DNA of 64,000 nt, from the NCBI GenBank assembly GCA_964588665.1, contig CAZPQQ010000009.1:1-64000 (forward strand), given 5' to 3'. A program made the position numbers and the translations under genes. The notes beneath the pieces were generated by a model. The model ran no database searches. It saw only the letters and a program-made list of their open reading frames with translations, and was not told the DNA's origin. The DNA comes from UBA2160 sp964588665 (GTDB lineage Bacteria; Chloroflexota; Dehalococcoidia; Lucifugimonadales; UBA1123). Of this stretch, positions 42,025 through 50,655 are shown piece after piece. The stretch's first letter is position 1. Each line of letters opens with the position of its first letter.

Positions 42025-43977
42025 TCAACCGCCGTCGGCGCGAATTTCGGCCACCACGGCGCCGGTCGTCGACGTGTCGTATCCTCCAAGGGCATCGACT
42101 TGTGCCTTGAACTCGTCGCCCCGGACCAGGGCCAAGAGCGGCGCCAGGAGATCGCTTTCGTAGTGCTCCCTTGGCATCACCAGGTCGTACTGCTCGGACA
42201 GCAGCGGCACGAAGTCCAGGTCCATCGCCCTCGCCGCGGACAAGATGCCCAGACCAAAGTCGGCTCTGCCTCCGGCGACCGCCGCGGCGACTGCCAGGTG
42301 GGTGTACTCCTCGCGGTCGTAGCCGGTCACCTGTTCGGGCGTCATGCCCATCTCGGCCAGCTTGAAGTCAAGAAGCATTCTGGTGCCGGACCCTCGTTGT
42401 CGGTTCACGAACGCGAGATCGTCGCGGGCGAAATCGGCGAGTGAAGACACGCTCTTGGGGTTTTCTTTCGGTACGATCAGCCCTTGTTGGCGGTGCACCA
42501 AGTTCATGACCACCACGTCGATGCCGCGCACGTAACGCCGAACGTAGGAAAGGTTGTACTCGCCGGTGTCCTCATCCAGCAGGTGCGTCCCCGCCATGTG
42601 GGCCTCCCCCCTGCTTACAGCAACCAGTCCGCCAAGGCTGCCCACGTTCGACGAGGCTAGCGACTGCGCCGGGTTGTCCCGATGAAGCATGCTCGCCAAT
42701 AGGTCGAGCGTCAGGTCGTGGCTACCGATCGCCACTACGTTGCCGTTGACGTCCTCGACCGGTCGGAGAAGGTCGACAGTGACCTCCTGACCAGCGTCCA
42801 ACCCCTCGGACAGTCTCGGGACGACTACGAGGCCATCTGCCCGCACCAGCGACGTCACGACTCCCGCCCCGCGTTGGATCGGCGTCGCGATTAGCCGTTC
42901 GCCGACACGACCCAGTCGCACTCGCAGGAACTCGTCCTCTCCCATCGGCGACAGCACTTTTCGCGCGAAGGTCGCAGCCACGCGTTGACGTGCGGGAACG
43001 CGGACTCCCAGCATCCGCTCAACCAATGGCTTCAGGAAGAGATCGCATGTCAGCGCCGCGGAAACCGGATAGCCGGGAATGCCCAGAACGGGTGTCCCGT
43101 CCACCACGCCGAGTATCACGGGATGGCCGGGTCTGATCGCCGCACCGTGGACGGCGAGCTCGCCCAACTCCTCGACGAGACTGGCCGTATAGTCCTCCGA
43201 GCCCGCAGACGAACCGGCGTTGATCACGACGATGTCACTCTCGCGGACGGCCTCTTGGATCGTCGCCTTGAGACGATCGTAGTCGTCGGACACGGGCTGC
43301 CTGGTTTTGGACTCCCCTCCCCATTCGTCCACCATGCCACCGAGGATCAGGGAGTTGAACTCGATGATGTCGCCGGGCTTCAGCGAACTGCCGATCTGCA
43401 CGAGCTCGGTGCCCGTCGGAATCACCGCCACGTTGGGTTTTCGACGGACCGGCAACTCGGCGATCCCAGCGGCCGCGCACGCACCCAAGTCCATGGGCCG
43501 CAGGAGGTAGTTCTCTGGCAGCAACAACTCCGTGGCTACGATGTCCTCACCGAGCGGTCGAACGTGGTGATACGGGGCGACGGCGGCCTGAATCTCGAGC
43601 GTGGATTCATCGACTTCGTGGATCACCTCGACCATGATGACGGCGTCGAATCCCTCCGGCACCGGATCGCCGGTATCGACCCAAACGGCCTGCTCGCCGA
43701 GCGTCAGACGAACCGGGGACGTCTCGGTGGCGCCGATCGTGTCACGAGCGAGCACGGCGATGCCGTCCATGGCGGCGGCGTCGTAGTGCGGCGAAGACAC
43801 CTTGGCCCAGACGGGTTCGGCGGTGACCCTGCCCCGGGCTCTGTCGAGCGGGACTGTTTCGGGTGGCATCAGCCCCATGGCGCCCGCGAGTTTCAACGCG
43901 TCGTCGAAACTCTGTCGGGCCTCCTCCAGAGGGATGTCGCTAAGGTAGTATCGTCGTGTGTGCTGGTGTTGTGTCAT
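42025..43977 (-). CDS. MoeA-like molybdopterin protein fused to a PBP/LysR-substrate-like domain
   Basis: 650 residues. Residues 1 to about 410 are a MoeA domain: DAAAMDGIAV, VWVDTGDPVPEGFDAVIM, VAVIPTGTELVQIGSSLKPG, VINAGSSAGSEDYTA, and GVVDGTPVLGIPGYPVSAAL. The C-terminal 230 residues resemble a periplasmic-binding-protein fold (IGSHDLTLDLLASML, NVGSLGGLVAVSRGEAHMAG, FVNRQRGSGTRMLLDF, DFGLGILSAARA), cytoplasmic here since there is no export signal. Such fusions may sense molybdate or tungstate, or couple it to cofactor insertion; this is inference. It follows moeA on the same strand, 140 bp downstream. Confidence 0.88.
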   Translation of the reverse strand: MTQHQHTRRYYLSDIPLEEARQSFDDALKLAGAMGLMPPETVPLDRARGRVTAEPVWAKVSSPHYDAAAMDGIAVLARDTIGATETSPVRLTLGEQAVWVDTGDPVPEGFDAVIMVEVIHEVDESTLEIQAAVAPYHHVRPLGEDIVATELLLPENYLLRPMDLGACAAAGIAELPVRRKPNVAVIPTGTELVQIGSSLKPGDIIEFNSLILGGMVDEWGGESKTRQPVSDDYDRLKATIQEAVRESDIVVINAGSSAGSEDYTASLVEELGELAVHGAAIRPGHPVILGVVDGTPVLGIPGYPVSAALTCDLFLKPLVERMLGVRVPARQRVAATFARKVLSPMGEDEFLRVRLGRVGERLIATPIQRGAGVVTSLVRADGLVVVPRLSEGLDAGQEVTVDLLRPVEDVNGNVVAIGSHDLTLDLLASMLHRDNPAQSLASSNVGSLGGLVAVSRGEAHMAGTHLLDEDTGEYNLSYVRRYVRGIDVVVMNLVHRQQGLIVPKENPKSVSSLADFARDDLAFVNRQRGSGTRMLLDFKLAEMGMTPEQVTGYDREEYTHLAVAAAVAGGRADFGLGILSAARAMDLDFVPLLSEQYDLVMPREHYESDLLAPLLALVRGDEFKAQVDALGGYDTSTTGAVVAEIRADGG

Positions 43978-44117
43978 TGTTTACGCTGTCTTCCTTGGAT
44001 CGAAGCTTGGGCGGGCCCTCCGACAGGTCCCGACAATGCCGGGATCCCGATGCGTCGGGACTCAGGGCGAACGGACGAGGTTGCGTGTCGATCAGATTCG
44101 AGCACATGTCAACACGG

Positions 44118-45350
44118 CTAGTACATCCTCACTGACACGTCGTCGCCTGCGTACAAGCCTCCGGCGTCTAGGGGCACCGTTACCATGCCGTCGGAGCGCA
44201 CAAGGGTGTAGATGAGGTTGGACTTGCCGAACACCGGGTCGGCTTGGAGAACGCCGTCCTGTCTAGACAGCTTGACGGGAACGTGGTCTTCGCGTCCGGT
44301 CTGCGACGCGATGTCCCGCACCAACCTGGCCGGAACCGTCGCAGGCTCAGGCGGCTCGGTGCAACCGCTGAGCAGATAGATGGTCGGTCGCACCAGAAGG
44401 CCGAAGACGACCATGGCGGATACAGGATTGCCCGGCAGCCCGAAAACGGGCTTGCCGTCGATCAGGCCGACAATGGATGGTTTGCCTGGGCGGATCGATA
44501 TGCCGTGGACGAGCACCCCCGGTTCGCCGAGGGAGCCGATGACGTCCGCGGTCATGTCTCGGCTGCTGACCGAGCTGCCCGCCGAGAACACCAGGATATC
44601 GGCCTGAGCGATGCCTGAAACCGCGGCCTCACGCTGCGCCTCGAATTCGTCCGGCGCCAGACCTTGAGGCATAGGAACGCCTCCGGCCTGGGTCACGAGC
44701 GATGAGATGGTGAACGTGTTGATGTCACGGATGCTGCCCGGTCCCGGTTTTTCGCTGGGCGGCACGAGCTCGTCGCCGGTCGATACGATGGCGACTCGAG
44801 GGCGTCGGTTGACGCTGACTTCCGTGATGCCCAACGCCATCAGACCGCCGATGTCCTGTGGTCTCAGGACATGGCCGGCGGTCAAAATCGGCTCGCTCTC
44901 GCGCACGTCCTCGCCCGCCTGGACGACGTTCTCGCCCGGCGCCACCGAACGCACGACTTCGATCGTCGTCTCGTTCACCACTTGTGTGTGCTCGACCATG
45001 ACGACGGCGTCGGCGCCTCCGGCCAATCCGCCACCCGTGTACGCCTCGGCGGTTTGCCCGGTCGCGAGATTGACGTCGACTGCACGACCCATCGCCACCT
45101 TGCCGACGACCTCCATGTATGCGGGCATGCCCTCGGACGCGCCGAACGTGTCCCTGGCCCGCACGGAATAGCCGTCCATGGTCGATCGGGGGAAGGCAGG
45201 CAGGACCTCGGGCGAAAGGACTTCGGAGGCAGTCACCCGATTCAAGGCATCGGCCGTGGCGATCGTCTCGGGCTGGGTCCGGGCGGCGACGTTGGCGCGC
45301 ACCACCTCGAAGGCGTCAGACGGGGGCAGCACGTTGAAGAACTCGGGCAT
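44118..45350 (-). CDS. moeA: molybdopterin molybdenumtransferase MoeA
   Basis: 410 residues from the ATG at 45350. MoeA motifs are all present: PAFPRSTMDGYSVRARD, TGGGLAGGADAVVMVEHT, VAIVSTGDELV, VFSAGSSVSSRDMT, and GKPVFGLPGNPVSAMVVFGLLVRP. It inserts molybdate, or tungstate in W-users, into adenylylated molybdopterin. It sits between the AOR gene and the MoeA-PBP fusion on one strand. The genome thus has two MoeA paralogues side by side, a pattern linked to separate handling of Mo and W. Confidence 0.93.
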   Translation of the reverse strand: MPEFFNVLPPSDAFEVVRANVAARTQPETIATADALNRVTASEVLSPEVLPAFPRSTMDGYSVRARDTFGASEGMPAYMEVVGKVAMGRAVDVNLATGQTAEAYTGGGLAGGADAVVMVEHTQVVNETTIEVVRSVAPGENVVQAGEDVRESEPILTAGHVLRPQDIGGLMALGITEVSVNRRPRVAIVSTGDELVPPSEKPGPGSIRDINTFTISSLVTQAGGVPMPQGLAPDEFEAQREAAVSGIAQADILVFSAGSSVSSRDMTADVIGSLGEPGVLVHGISIRPGKPSIVGLIDGKPVFGLPGNPVSAMVVFGLLVRPTIYLLSGCTEPPEPATVPARLVRDIASQTGREDHVPVKLSRQDGVLQADPVFGKSNLIYTLVRSDGMVTVPLDAGGLYAGDDVSVRMY

Positions 45351-45513
45351 CGACTTGGTCCTGAGCGTATGGATTCTCTCGGTACAAGGATACGGCGCCA
45401 AGGCCGTGAGGCCAACCGGCGGGGCGATGAACCGGAGAGCGGCCCACGGCGCCACGAGGCCTGGGCCACTTCCCCCGACACGTCGTTGCGAACGATGAGC
45501 GGATGCGCGCGGA

Positions 45514-45563
45514 CCCTTCGACAGGCTCAGAGCCCGCCCTGAGTTTACCGAAGGGGCGAACGG
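45514..45563. repeat. dispersed repeat family A, copy 4 (arm 1 only)
   Basis: A 50-bp match to 8087-8136 (CCCTTCGACAGGCTCAGAGC to AAGGGGCGAACGG) between the moeA start and the AOR stop. The second arm is absent. A further weak relative is at about 44065-44076 (CTCAGGGCGAACGG). Confidence 0.85.
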
Positions 45564-45571
45564 GACGTGGC

Positions 45572-45598
45572 GCCCGGCGTCGGTGATCGACGCCGGGC
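45572..45598 (-). terminator. strong hairpin after the AOR gene
   Basis: A perfect 11-bp stem, GCCCGGCGTCG with CGACGCCGGGC, around a 5-nt loop, 21 bp past the AOR stop. There is no T-run, so termination may be partial, which fits with moeA lying downstream on the same strand. Confidence 0.5.
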
Positions 45599-45618
45599 GT
45601 TGGAGTCGAATCGTGCTT

Positions 45619-47520
45619 TTACGCCGGCACGCCTCGTAGCGAGCTGATCTGCTCTTCGACCCAGTCGAGGCCGAGCTCGGCCAACTTCTCTGTGGTCGGG
45701 AGGCCGGTCTCGGAGTCCCAGCCGGACATCTGGTAGAAGGTGTTGACCGCCATGCGCAGCTCGTCGGGGTCGAGCGGGCTCTCTTTCAATGCGCCTCTCG
45801 GCGTTCCGGAGAAGAATCGCTTGGGCAGCGTGTCGTCGGCGGCGGTCAGGCCTTCTCTCATGTTGAAGGCTCGACCCATTGTGGCCACGCGCTCGCCCAC
45901 TTGCAGCGCCTCGGCGCCTCCGAAGTCCCAGCCCGTGAGCATGCGGATGATGTCTATCTCCTGGTTGAACGTCCAGGGCACGAAGTGGCAGAGAATGGCC
46001 GCGTCGCCGAACATCCGCCAGTGGTGGTACTTCAGGATCGCGGAGACTTTGGCAGGGCCCATGTCTTCGATCCTCAGCGGTGCCGGGATGCCGATGCTCC
46101 GAGCCTTCTCCATGTTCGGGCCCTCTTGTGCGAAAATCGGATCGTGAATGGTCGCCATGTGATCGCCGCCTACCGCGTTCACGGCGTAGCTGATCGCCAA
46201 CCCGCGCTTCAGTCGAGGCTCGTGCATGCCGAGTTCCAGACCTTTGACATGCATCGCGAACTCCTCGGACCCCTGCCCGATCCTCTCCGCAGCCTTTCGC
46301 GTGCCGTCGGCGAGGATGTCGCCGATGCCTTCGCGTTTGGCGATCATCTCGATGGCCTTGAGCATCGCGTCGGCGTTGCCGAATCGGAGTTCGACGCCGC
46401 CGGTGTCCTCGATGTTGAATATCTCGTTCTCGAAGCACTCCATGGCGAAAGCCACGGTCGCGCCAGCCGAGATCGTGTCCAGCGAGTAGAAGTTGCAGAG
46501 CTCGTTGGCCTTGCAGATGGCGTCGAGATCGTCGACTCCGCAGAACGATCCGAAGGCGGCCAGGGTCTCGTACTCGGGGCCGCCGCCTCTGCGGTCGACG
46601 CTGAACCGGTCGTTCTCCAATTCGACGACCTTCCTGCATCGGACCTGACACGCGGGGCACGCTTCCATGTCCACACGAACCGTGTCTCGCACCGTCGTTG
46701 CCGTGATCTTCTTGACCTCTTCGAAGTAGCCGTCACCCCAGTTGCGAACGGGCAGGTTCCCGATCTCGTTTCCGCCGACCATCGCGGCGTCGTTGCCGGT
46801 CCCCGTGTCGTGGAAGTCGCGGCCGCCGACGCCCATGTAGTTGTTGTTCATCCACTTGGCCAGCTCCAGGTATGCCTTCTGATCCGACATGCTGGGCATG
46901 GTCCTGCCCTTTATCATCACGGCTTTGAGGTTCTTGGAGCCCATGACCGCGCCGAGTCCGCCTCTGCCGGCCGCGTTTCGCAGGTCGCCAATCACGCAGG
47001 CGATCTGCGACAGGTTCTCGCCTCCGGGCCCAATGATCATCGAGCGCACTAATCGTTCGCCGACCTCGGCCTCGATGGCGTCGTGAGCCTCGTCGACAGG
47101 CTTCCCCCAATGGGAGGACGCGTCTCTGATCTCGACTTCGCCGTTGTGAATCCAGATATACGTGGGCGATTCGGAACGCCCTTCGACGATCAAGGCGTCG
47201 AACCCTGCGCGCTTCAACTCGTAGCCGGCGTAGCCGCCGAGTTCGCTCTTGGCGATGCCACCGGTGAGCGGGGATTTGGCGCCGATGCATATCCTCGATC
47301 CGCCCGGCATCGGCGTGCCGGTGACCGGACCGACCGCGAACACCATAAGGTTGTCCGGTGACATTGGGTCCACGCCCTGTTCGGTCTCGTTCAGCAGGAA
47401 GTACGAAACGAACCCCGCGCCGCCGAGATACATCCGATAGAAACCCTCTTCGGGCTCTTCCACCGAGATGTTCCCGGACGTGAGGTTGACCCTGAGAATC
47501 TTGTTTGTAACGCCTTGCAC
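45619..47520 (-). CDS. tungsten-containing aldehyde:ferredoxin oxidoreductase family protein
   Basis: 633 residues from a GTG at 47520 with GGAGGG 4 bp upstream; this start gives the usual MQGVTNKILRVNLTSG opening and normal length. Domain 1 holds SRICIGAKSPLTGG and GPGGENLSQIACVIGDLRNAAGRGG for the bis-pterin site. The [4Fe-4S] ligands are CxxCxxxC at about residue 287 (CPACQVRC) and a later Cys near 511 (LCHF). AORs oxidise aldehydes to acids with ferredoxin. TupABC lies divergently next door, so tungsten is the likely metal. The aldehyde and the subfamily (AOR, FOR or other) are not fixed. Confidence 0.92.
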   Translation of the reverse strand: MQGVTNKILRVNLTSGNISVEEPEEGFYRMYLGGAGFVSYFLLNETEQGVDPMSPDNLMVFAVGPVTGTPMPGGSRICIGAKSPLTGGIAKSELGGYAGYELKRAGFDALIVEGRSESPTYIWIHNGEVEIRDASSHWGKPVDEAHDAIEAEVGERLVRSMIIGPGGENLSQIACVIGDLRNAAGRGGLGAVMGSKNLKAVMIKGRTMPSMSDQKAYLELAKWMNNNYMGVGGRDFHDTGTGNDAAMVGGNEIGNLPVRNWGDGYFEEVKKITATTVRDTVRVDMEACPACQVRCRKVVELENDRFSVDRRGGGPEYETLAAFGSFCGVDDLDAICKANELCNFYSLDTISAGATVAFAMECFENEIFNIEDTGGVELRFGNADAMLKAIEMIAKREGIGDILADGTRKAAERIGQGSEEFAMHVKGLELGMHEPRLKRGLAISYAVNAVGGDHMATIHDPIFAQEGPNMEKARSIGIPAPLRIEDMGPAKVSAILKYHHWRMFGDAAILCHFVPWTFNQEIDIIRMLTGWDFGGAEALQVGERVATMGRAFNMREGLTAADDTLPKRFFSGTPRGALKESPLDPDELRMAVNTFYQMSGWDSETGLPTTEKLAELGLDWVEEQISSLRGVPA

Positions 47521-47627
47521 TACACCCTCCCGATTTGCTTGTTCCATCCTGGCGCCACCGCGATGTCGCCTTCCTCCGATTTCCTTGCGAGGAGCGCCTG
47601 GCGCCAGCCCTTGGACGCCTCCACCGA

Positions 47628-47656
47628 ATTGTACTGCAACGACCAGCGTGTGCCAC
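47628..47656 (-). promoter_or_regulatory. promoter candidate for the AOR gene
   Basis: On the minus strand, GTGGCA (47656-47651), 17 bp and TACAAT (47633-47628). The -10 is good and the -35 moderate. It would give a leader of about 100 nt ahead of the GTG at 47520. Confidence 0.4.
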
Positions 47657-47705
47657 CTATTAAGCGATCGACCAACCTGCGGCGAGGCACGGTCGACGAC
47701 TGATT

Positions 47706-47734
47706 TTGACAATGCCCGCGGGCGGGATTAAACT
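47706..47734 (+). promoter_or_regulatory. promoter of the tupABC operon
   Basis: Consensus TTGACA (47706-47711), 17 bp and TAAACT (47729-47734). Transcription would start near 47741, leaving a leader of about 135 nt before tupA. That leader could hold a control element; no known molybdate, tungstate or cofactor riboswitch was recognised in it. Confidence 0.6.
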
Positions 47735-47877
47735 CCCATCGGTGAATCCGCGACCAGACACGTCGAGGCGTGGCTTCAATCGGAAACGAGGATAGTCCGG
47801 TCCTGATAGGAAACAGCCCCAACAGACAGGCAAGCCCAGCCGCTCAGCCCAGATTGGCGGCGGTCGCGGCGAGGTCG

Positions 47878-48729
47878 ATGTCGTGGTTCGCCACGGTATT
47901 GCTGCTGTCGGTCCTGGCAGCATGTTCGGGTTCGCCCGAGACTCTGATCCTGGCGACGACGACAAGCGTTCACGACTCAGGGTTGCTGGACGAGCTGCTG
48001 TCCGACTTCGAGAGCGCAGAGAATGCGACCGTGCAGGTGCTCGCCGTCGGCACCGGTCAGGCGCTGGCCATCGGCGAACGGGGCGACGCCGACCTGATCC
48101 TTGTCCACGCGAAAACGCGCGAGGAGGCGTTCGTAACCGAAGGGTATGGCACGGTCCGTTTTAACTTGATGTACAACAGCTTCGTAATCCTGGGACCGCC
48201 GTCAGATCCCGCTGGAATCGCGGGAGTCGGCAGCGCGTCCGAGGCGTTCGCACAACTGGCTTCGGCGTTGCCGAACAGCGACAGCAGCTTCGTATCTCGG
48301 GGCGATCAATCGGGCACGCACTCGCGCGAACTTTCGATCTGGGAGGCTGCCGGGATCGAACCGAAGGGCGACTGGCATCGTTCGACAGGACAGGGAATGG
48401 GGAGCACGCTGACAATCGCGAATGAGCTTCAGGCGTACACTATATCCGACCAAGGCACATATCTTGCCCGTCGAGACGGACTCGATTTAGCAGTCCTTTC
48501 AGGCGACGATCCGTTGTTGGACAATCCATACGGGGTAATTCCAATCAACCCGGACCGTCATGTTGACGCGAACCACGATCTGGCGACCCGCTTGGCCGAG
48601 TATCTGACCAGTGTTGAAACGCAGCAGCGCATCTCGGAATTCGGCGTCGCCGAGTTCGGTCAACCCTTGTTTTTCGCCGACAGCGAGGATTGGAGAGCAG
48701 AGCATCCCACCGAAAGCGCCGCGAGGTAG
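47878..48729 (+). CDS. tupA: tungstate ABC transporter substrate-binding lipoprotein
   Basis: 283 residues from the ATG at 47878. A signal peptide with lipobox LAAC puts the lipidated residue at Cys16. The mature start ETLILATTTSVHDSGLL is the TupA signature, with the TTTS oxyanion-binding loop, and the second half has SFVSRGDQSGTHSREL and GMGSTLTIANE, again ligand loops. The length is normal. TupA differs from ModA in its high preference for tungstate. The stop is 3 bp before tupB. Confidence 0.9.
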   Translation: MSWFATVLLLSVLAACSGSPETLILATTTSVHDSGLLDELLSDFESAENATVQVLAVGTGQALAIGERGDADLILVHAKTREEAFVTEGYGTVRFNLMYNSFVILGPPSDPAGIAGVGSASEAFAQLASALPNSDSSFVSRGDQSGTHSRELSIWEAAGIEPKGDWHRSTGQGMGSTLTIANELQAYTISDQGTYLARRDGLDLAVLSGDDPLLDNPYGVIPINPDRHVDANHDLATRLAEYLTSVETQQRISEFGVAEFGQPLFFADSEDWRAEHPTESAAR

Positions 48730-48732
48730 ACG

Positions 48733-49434
48733 TTGAACGACATCTGGCAAGGCGTGCAAGAGGCGGTCTCGCTGATATTCAGCGGCGACGCCGAGGTCAT
48801 GCGCATTGTCGCCCTGTCGCTGGCGGTCTCGATAAGCGCGCTGGTGTTGAGCAGCGCCGTCGGGATACCGCTCGGCGTCTGGCTGGCGTTCAGGCGGTTC
48901 GCCTCCAGACGACTGGCGATCGCGTTCCTGTACACTGGCATGGGGTTCCCGCCCGTGGTAGTGGGTCTAGTGGTCTTTCTGCTGCTGTCACGCAGCGGGC
49001 CGCTCGGATGGTCAGGCTGGCTTTACACGCCGAAGGCCATGGTGCTGGCGCAGGTAATCATAGCCGCTCCGATCATCGCCGGGTTCACCATGGTGGCTGT
49101 GATGGCGGTGAATCGAAATCTTCGGCGGCAGGCCCGCAGCCTGGGGGCCAACAACCTGCAAGTGACGATGGCCGTACTACGAGAGGCGCGAGTCGGCATG
49201 CTCGTGGCAGTGCTGGCAGGGTTTGGCAGGATCGTGTCCGAGGTGGGCGCGGTCATGATCGTCGGAGGCAACTTGAAAGGATCGACCCAGGTGCTCACGA
49301 CCGCGACCGTACAGTTCACGCGCATGGGACATTTCGAGCAGTCCATCGCCATGGGAATGATCCTGTTGACACTGACCTTTCTGACTAGCCTGCTGTGGGT
49401 GCTGCTGCAAGGCGGAGCGCTGCAGGAATCATGA
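48733..49434 (+). CDS. tupB: tungstate ABC transporter permease
   Basis: 233 residues, five to six transmembrane helices. The binding-protein-dependent permease loop is RRQARSLGANNLQVTMAVLREAR, the EAA motif that docks to TupC. SEVGAVMIVGGNLKGSTQVLTT is strongly conserved in TupB. The start is a TTG at 48733 right after the tupA stop. Its TGA overlaps the tupC ATG (ATGA), indicating coupled translation. Confidence 0.92.
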   Translation: MNDIWQGVQEAVSLIFSGDAEVMRIVALSLAVSISALVLSSAVGIPLGVWLAFRRFASRRLAIAFLYTGMGFPPVVVGLVVFLLLSRSGPLGWSGWLYTPKAMVLAQVIIAAPIIAGFTMVAVMAVNRNLRRQARSLGANNLQVTMAVLREARVGMLVAVLAGFGRIVSEVGAVMIVGGNLKGSTQVLTTATVQFTRMGHFEQSIAMGMILLTLTFLTSLLWVLLQGGALQES

Positions 49435-50162
49435 CCGACACAGTTTACAGCCTTGACGGCATCGTCATGAGGTACGGCGACCGAGAGGTCTGCCGAGTCG
49501 ATCACCTGGATGTGCCGTCAGGCTCGATCACAGTTGTCATGGGTCCGAACGGAGCTGGAAAGAGCACCCTTCTACGACTGATGGGGTTTCTGGACTCCCC
49601 GACCGCTGGCGACATACTGTTTCGGGGCGAGCTCTGCTCCAACGGCAGCGAACCGCCTCTCGCGATGCGAAGAAGGGTGACCATGGTTTTCCAGGCCCCT
49701 TCGCTCTTCCAGCGATCAGTCGAGAAGAACATCGCCTACGGCCTCGAGGTTCGCGGCGAGGAGAACGTCGAAGTCCGTGTGGCCGAGATGCTGGAGACGG
49801 TCGGGTTGTCGCACCTGGCGAAGGCTAAGACGTCGACCCTGTCGGGAGGAGAGGCCCAGCGAGTCGCCTTGGCGCGAGCTCTCATCTTCGAGCCGGAAGT
49901 GCTGCTGCTCGACGAGCCGACGTCGAATCTCGACCCCGAGAGCGTGGGCTTAGTGGAAGGCTTGATCTCCAAGACCGTCAAGGAACGCGGGACCACCGTC
50001 GTTCTCGTCACCCAGAACGTCTTCCAGGCCCGACGGCTGGCCGACCGCGTCGCGCTGATGCTGGACGGCGCGTTGATCGAAGTCGGCACGCCCGACGACG
50101 TCTTCACCCACCCACAGGACTCCCGAACCGATGCCTTTGTTCGGGGTGTAATGGTGTACTGA
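49431..50162 (+). CDS. tupC: tungstate ABC transporter ATP-binding protein
   Basis: 243 residues from the ATG at 49431. Walker A is VVMGPNGAGKSTLLRLMG (about residues 34-51), the signature TLSGGEAQRVALARAL, Walker B VLLLDEPTSNLDPES, and the switch His is replaced by Gln (VLVTQNVFQARRLADR), as in a number of TupC/WtpC-like proteins. It powers tungstate import with TupA and TupB. It lacks the C-terminal TOBE regulatory domain found in ModC. It is the last gene of the operon; repeat family B follows. Confidence 0.93.
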   Translation: MTDTVYSLDGIVMRYGDREVCRVDHLDVPSGSITVVMGPNGAGKSTLLRLMGFLDSPTAGDILFRGELCSNGSEPPLAMRRRVTMVFQAPSLFQRSVEKNIAYGLEVRGEENVEVRVAEMLETVGLSHLAKAKTSTLSGGEAQRVALARALIFEPEVLLLDEPTSNLDPESVGLVEGLISKTVKERGTTVVLVTQNVFQARRLADRVALMLDGALIEVGTPDDVFTHPQDSRTDAFVRGVMVY

Positions 50163-50205
50163 GCGGTTCTGCAATGACGCCTACGTGTTGCGCATCGCGG
50201 CCATT

Positions 50206-50348
50206 CCGTAGGGGAGGGTTTCAAACTCTCCCGTTGCTTCACATCATTGGAGCCACGTAACTGATCGCCTTGGGCATTGCGTTGTCGACTACATGAACCA
50301 TGGTTGCAGGCGCAACCCGCGGGAGGGTTTGAAACCCTCCCCTACGCC
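50206..50348. repeat. dispersed repeat family B, copies 2 and 3
   Basis: A degenerate copy at 50206-50237 (CCGTAGGGGAGGGTTTCAAA then CTCTCCCG) and a better copy at 50319-50348 (GCGGGAGGGTTTGAAACCCTC to CCCTACGCC), 80 bp apart. The rest of the gap to 50655 shows only a protein-like minus-strand frame at about 50350-50560 that was not recognised. Confidence 0.75.
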
Positions 50349-50655
50349 AGGCTGTCGAATCGTCCTTCGGGCAGACCTGGCTCGACCGCATGTAGGGCTC
50401 ACGTTGCCATAACTCGATTTCGCGCGTGGTCGTCCGTTTCGGATCATGCGTCTCTCGTAATTGGGACATCAGACCCGCCTTCAGAACGTCAAATCGACAG
50501 AAGATGCGGTCGGGTATCGTACCTGGTATCATCCAGCAAATCCCCGTTGGCCGGTCGAACGCGTACGGTATGCCGCTATGCGCGGGATGTTCACTTGATT
50601 CGGCCTCGTCTCTGCTCGGAATTAAGGCCAAGCGCAAATCTAAGGAGGCACGACG

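Noticed and set aside
47784..47805. GAGGATAGTCCGGT resembles the 5' motif of RNase P RNA upstream of tupA
   Set aside because: Only a short chance-like match; none of the other conserved RNase P segments follow, and tupA coding begins at 47878.
47878..48729. TupA as a phosphate or molybdate binding protein
   Set aside because: The ATTTSVHDSGLL loop and partner permease pattern fit TupA better than PstS or ModA.
50350..50560. Protein-like minus-strand frame between tupC and the LLM gene
   Set aside because: Composition looks natural in part, but there is no start, no recognised family, and the frame continues antisense through the LLM gene; not supported as a gene.
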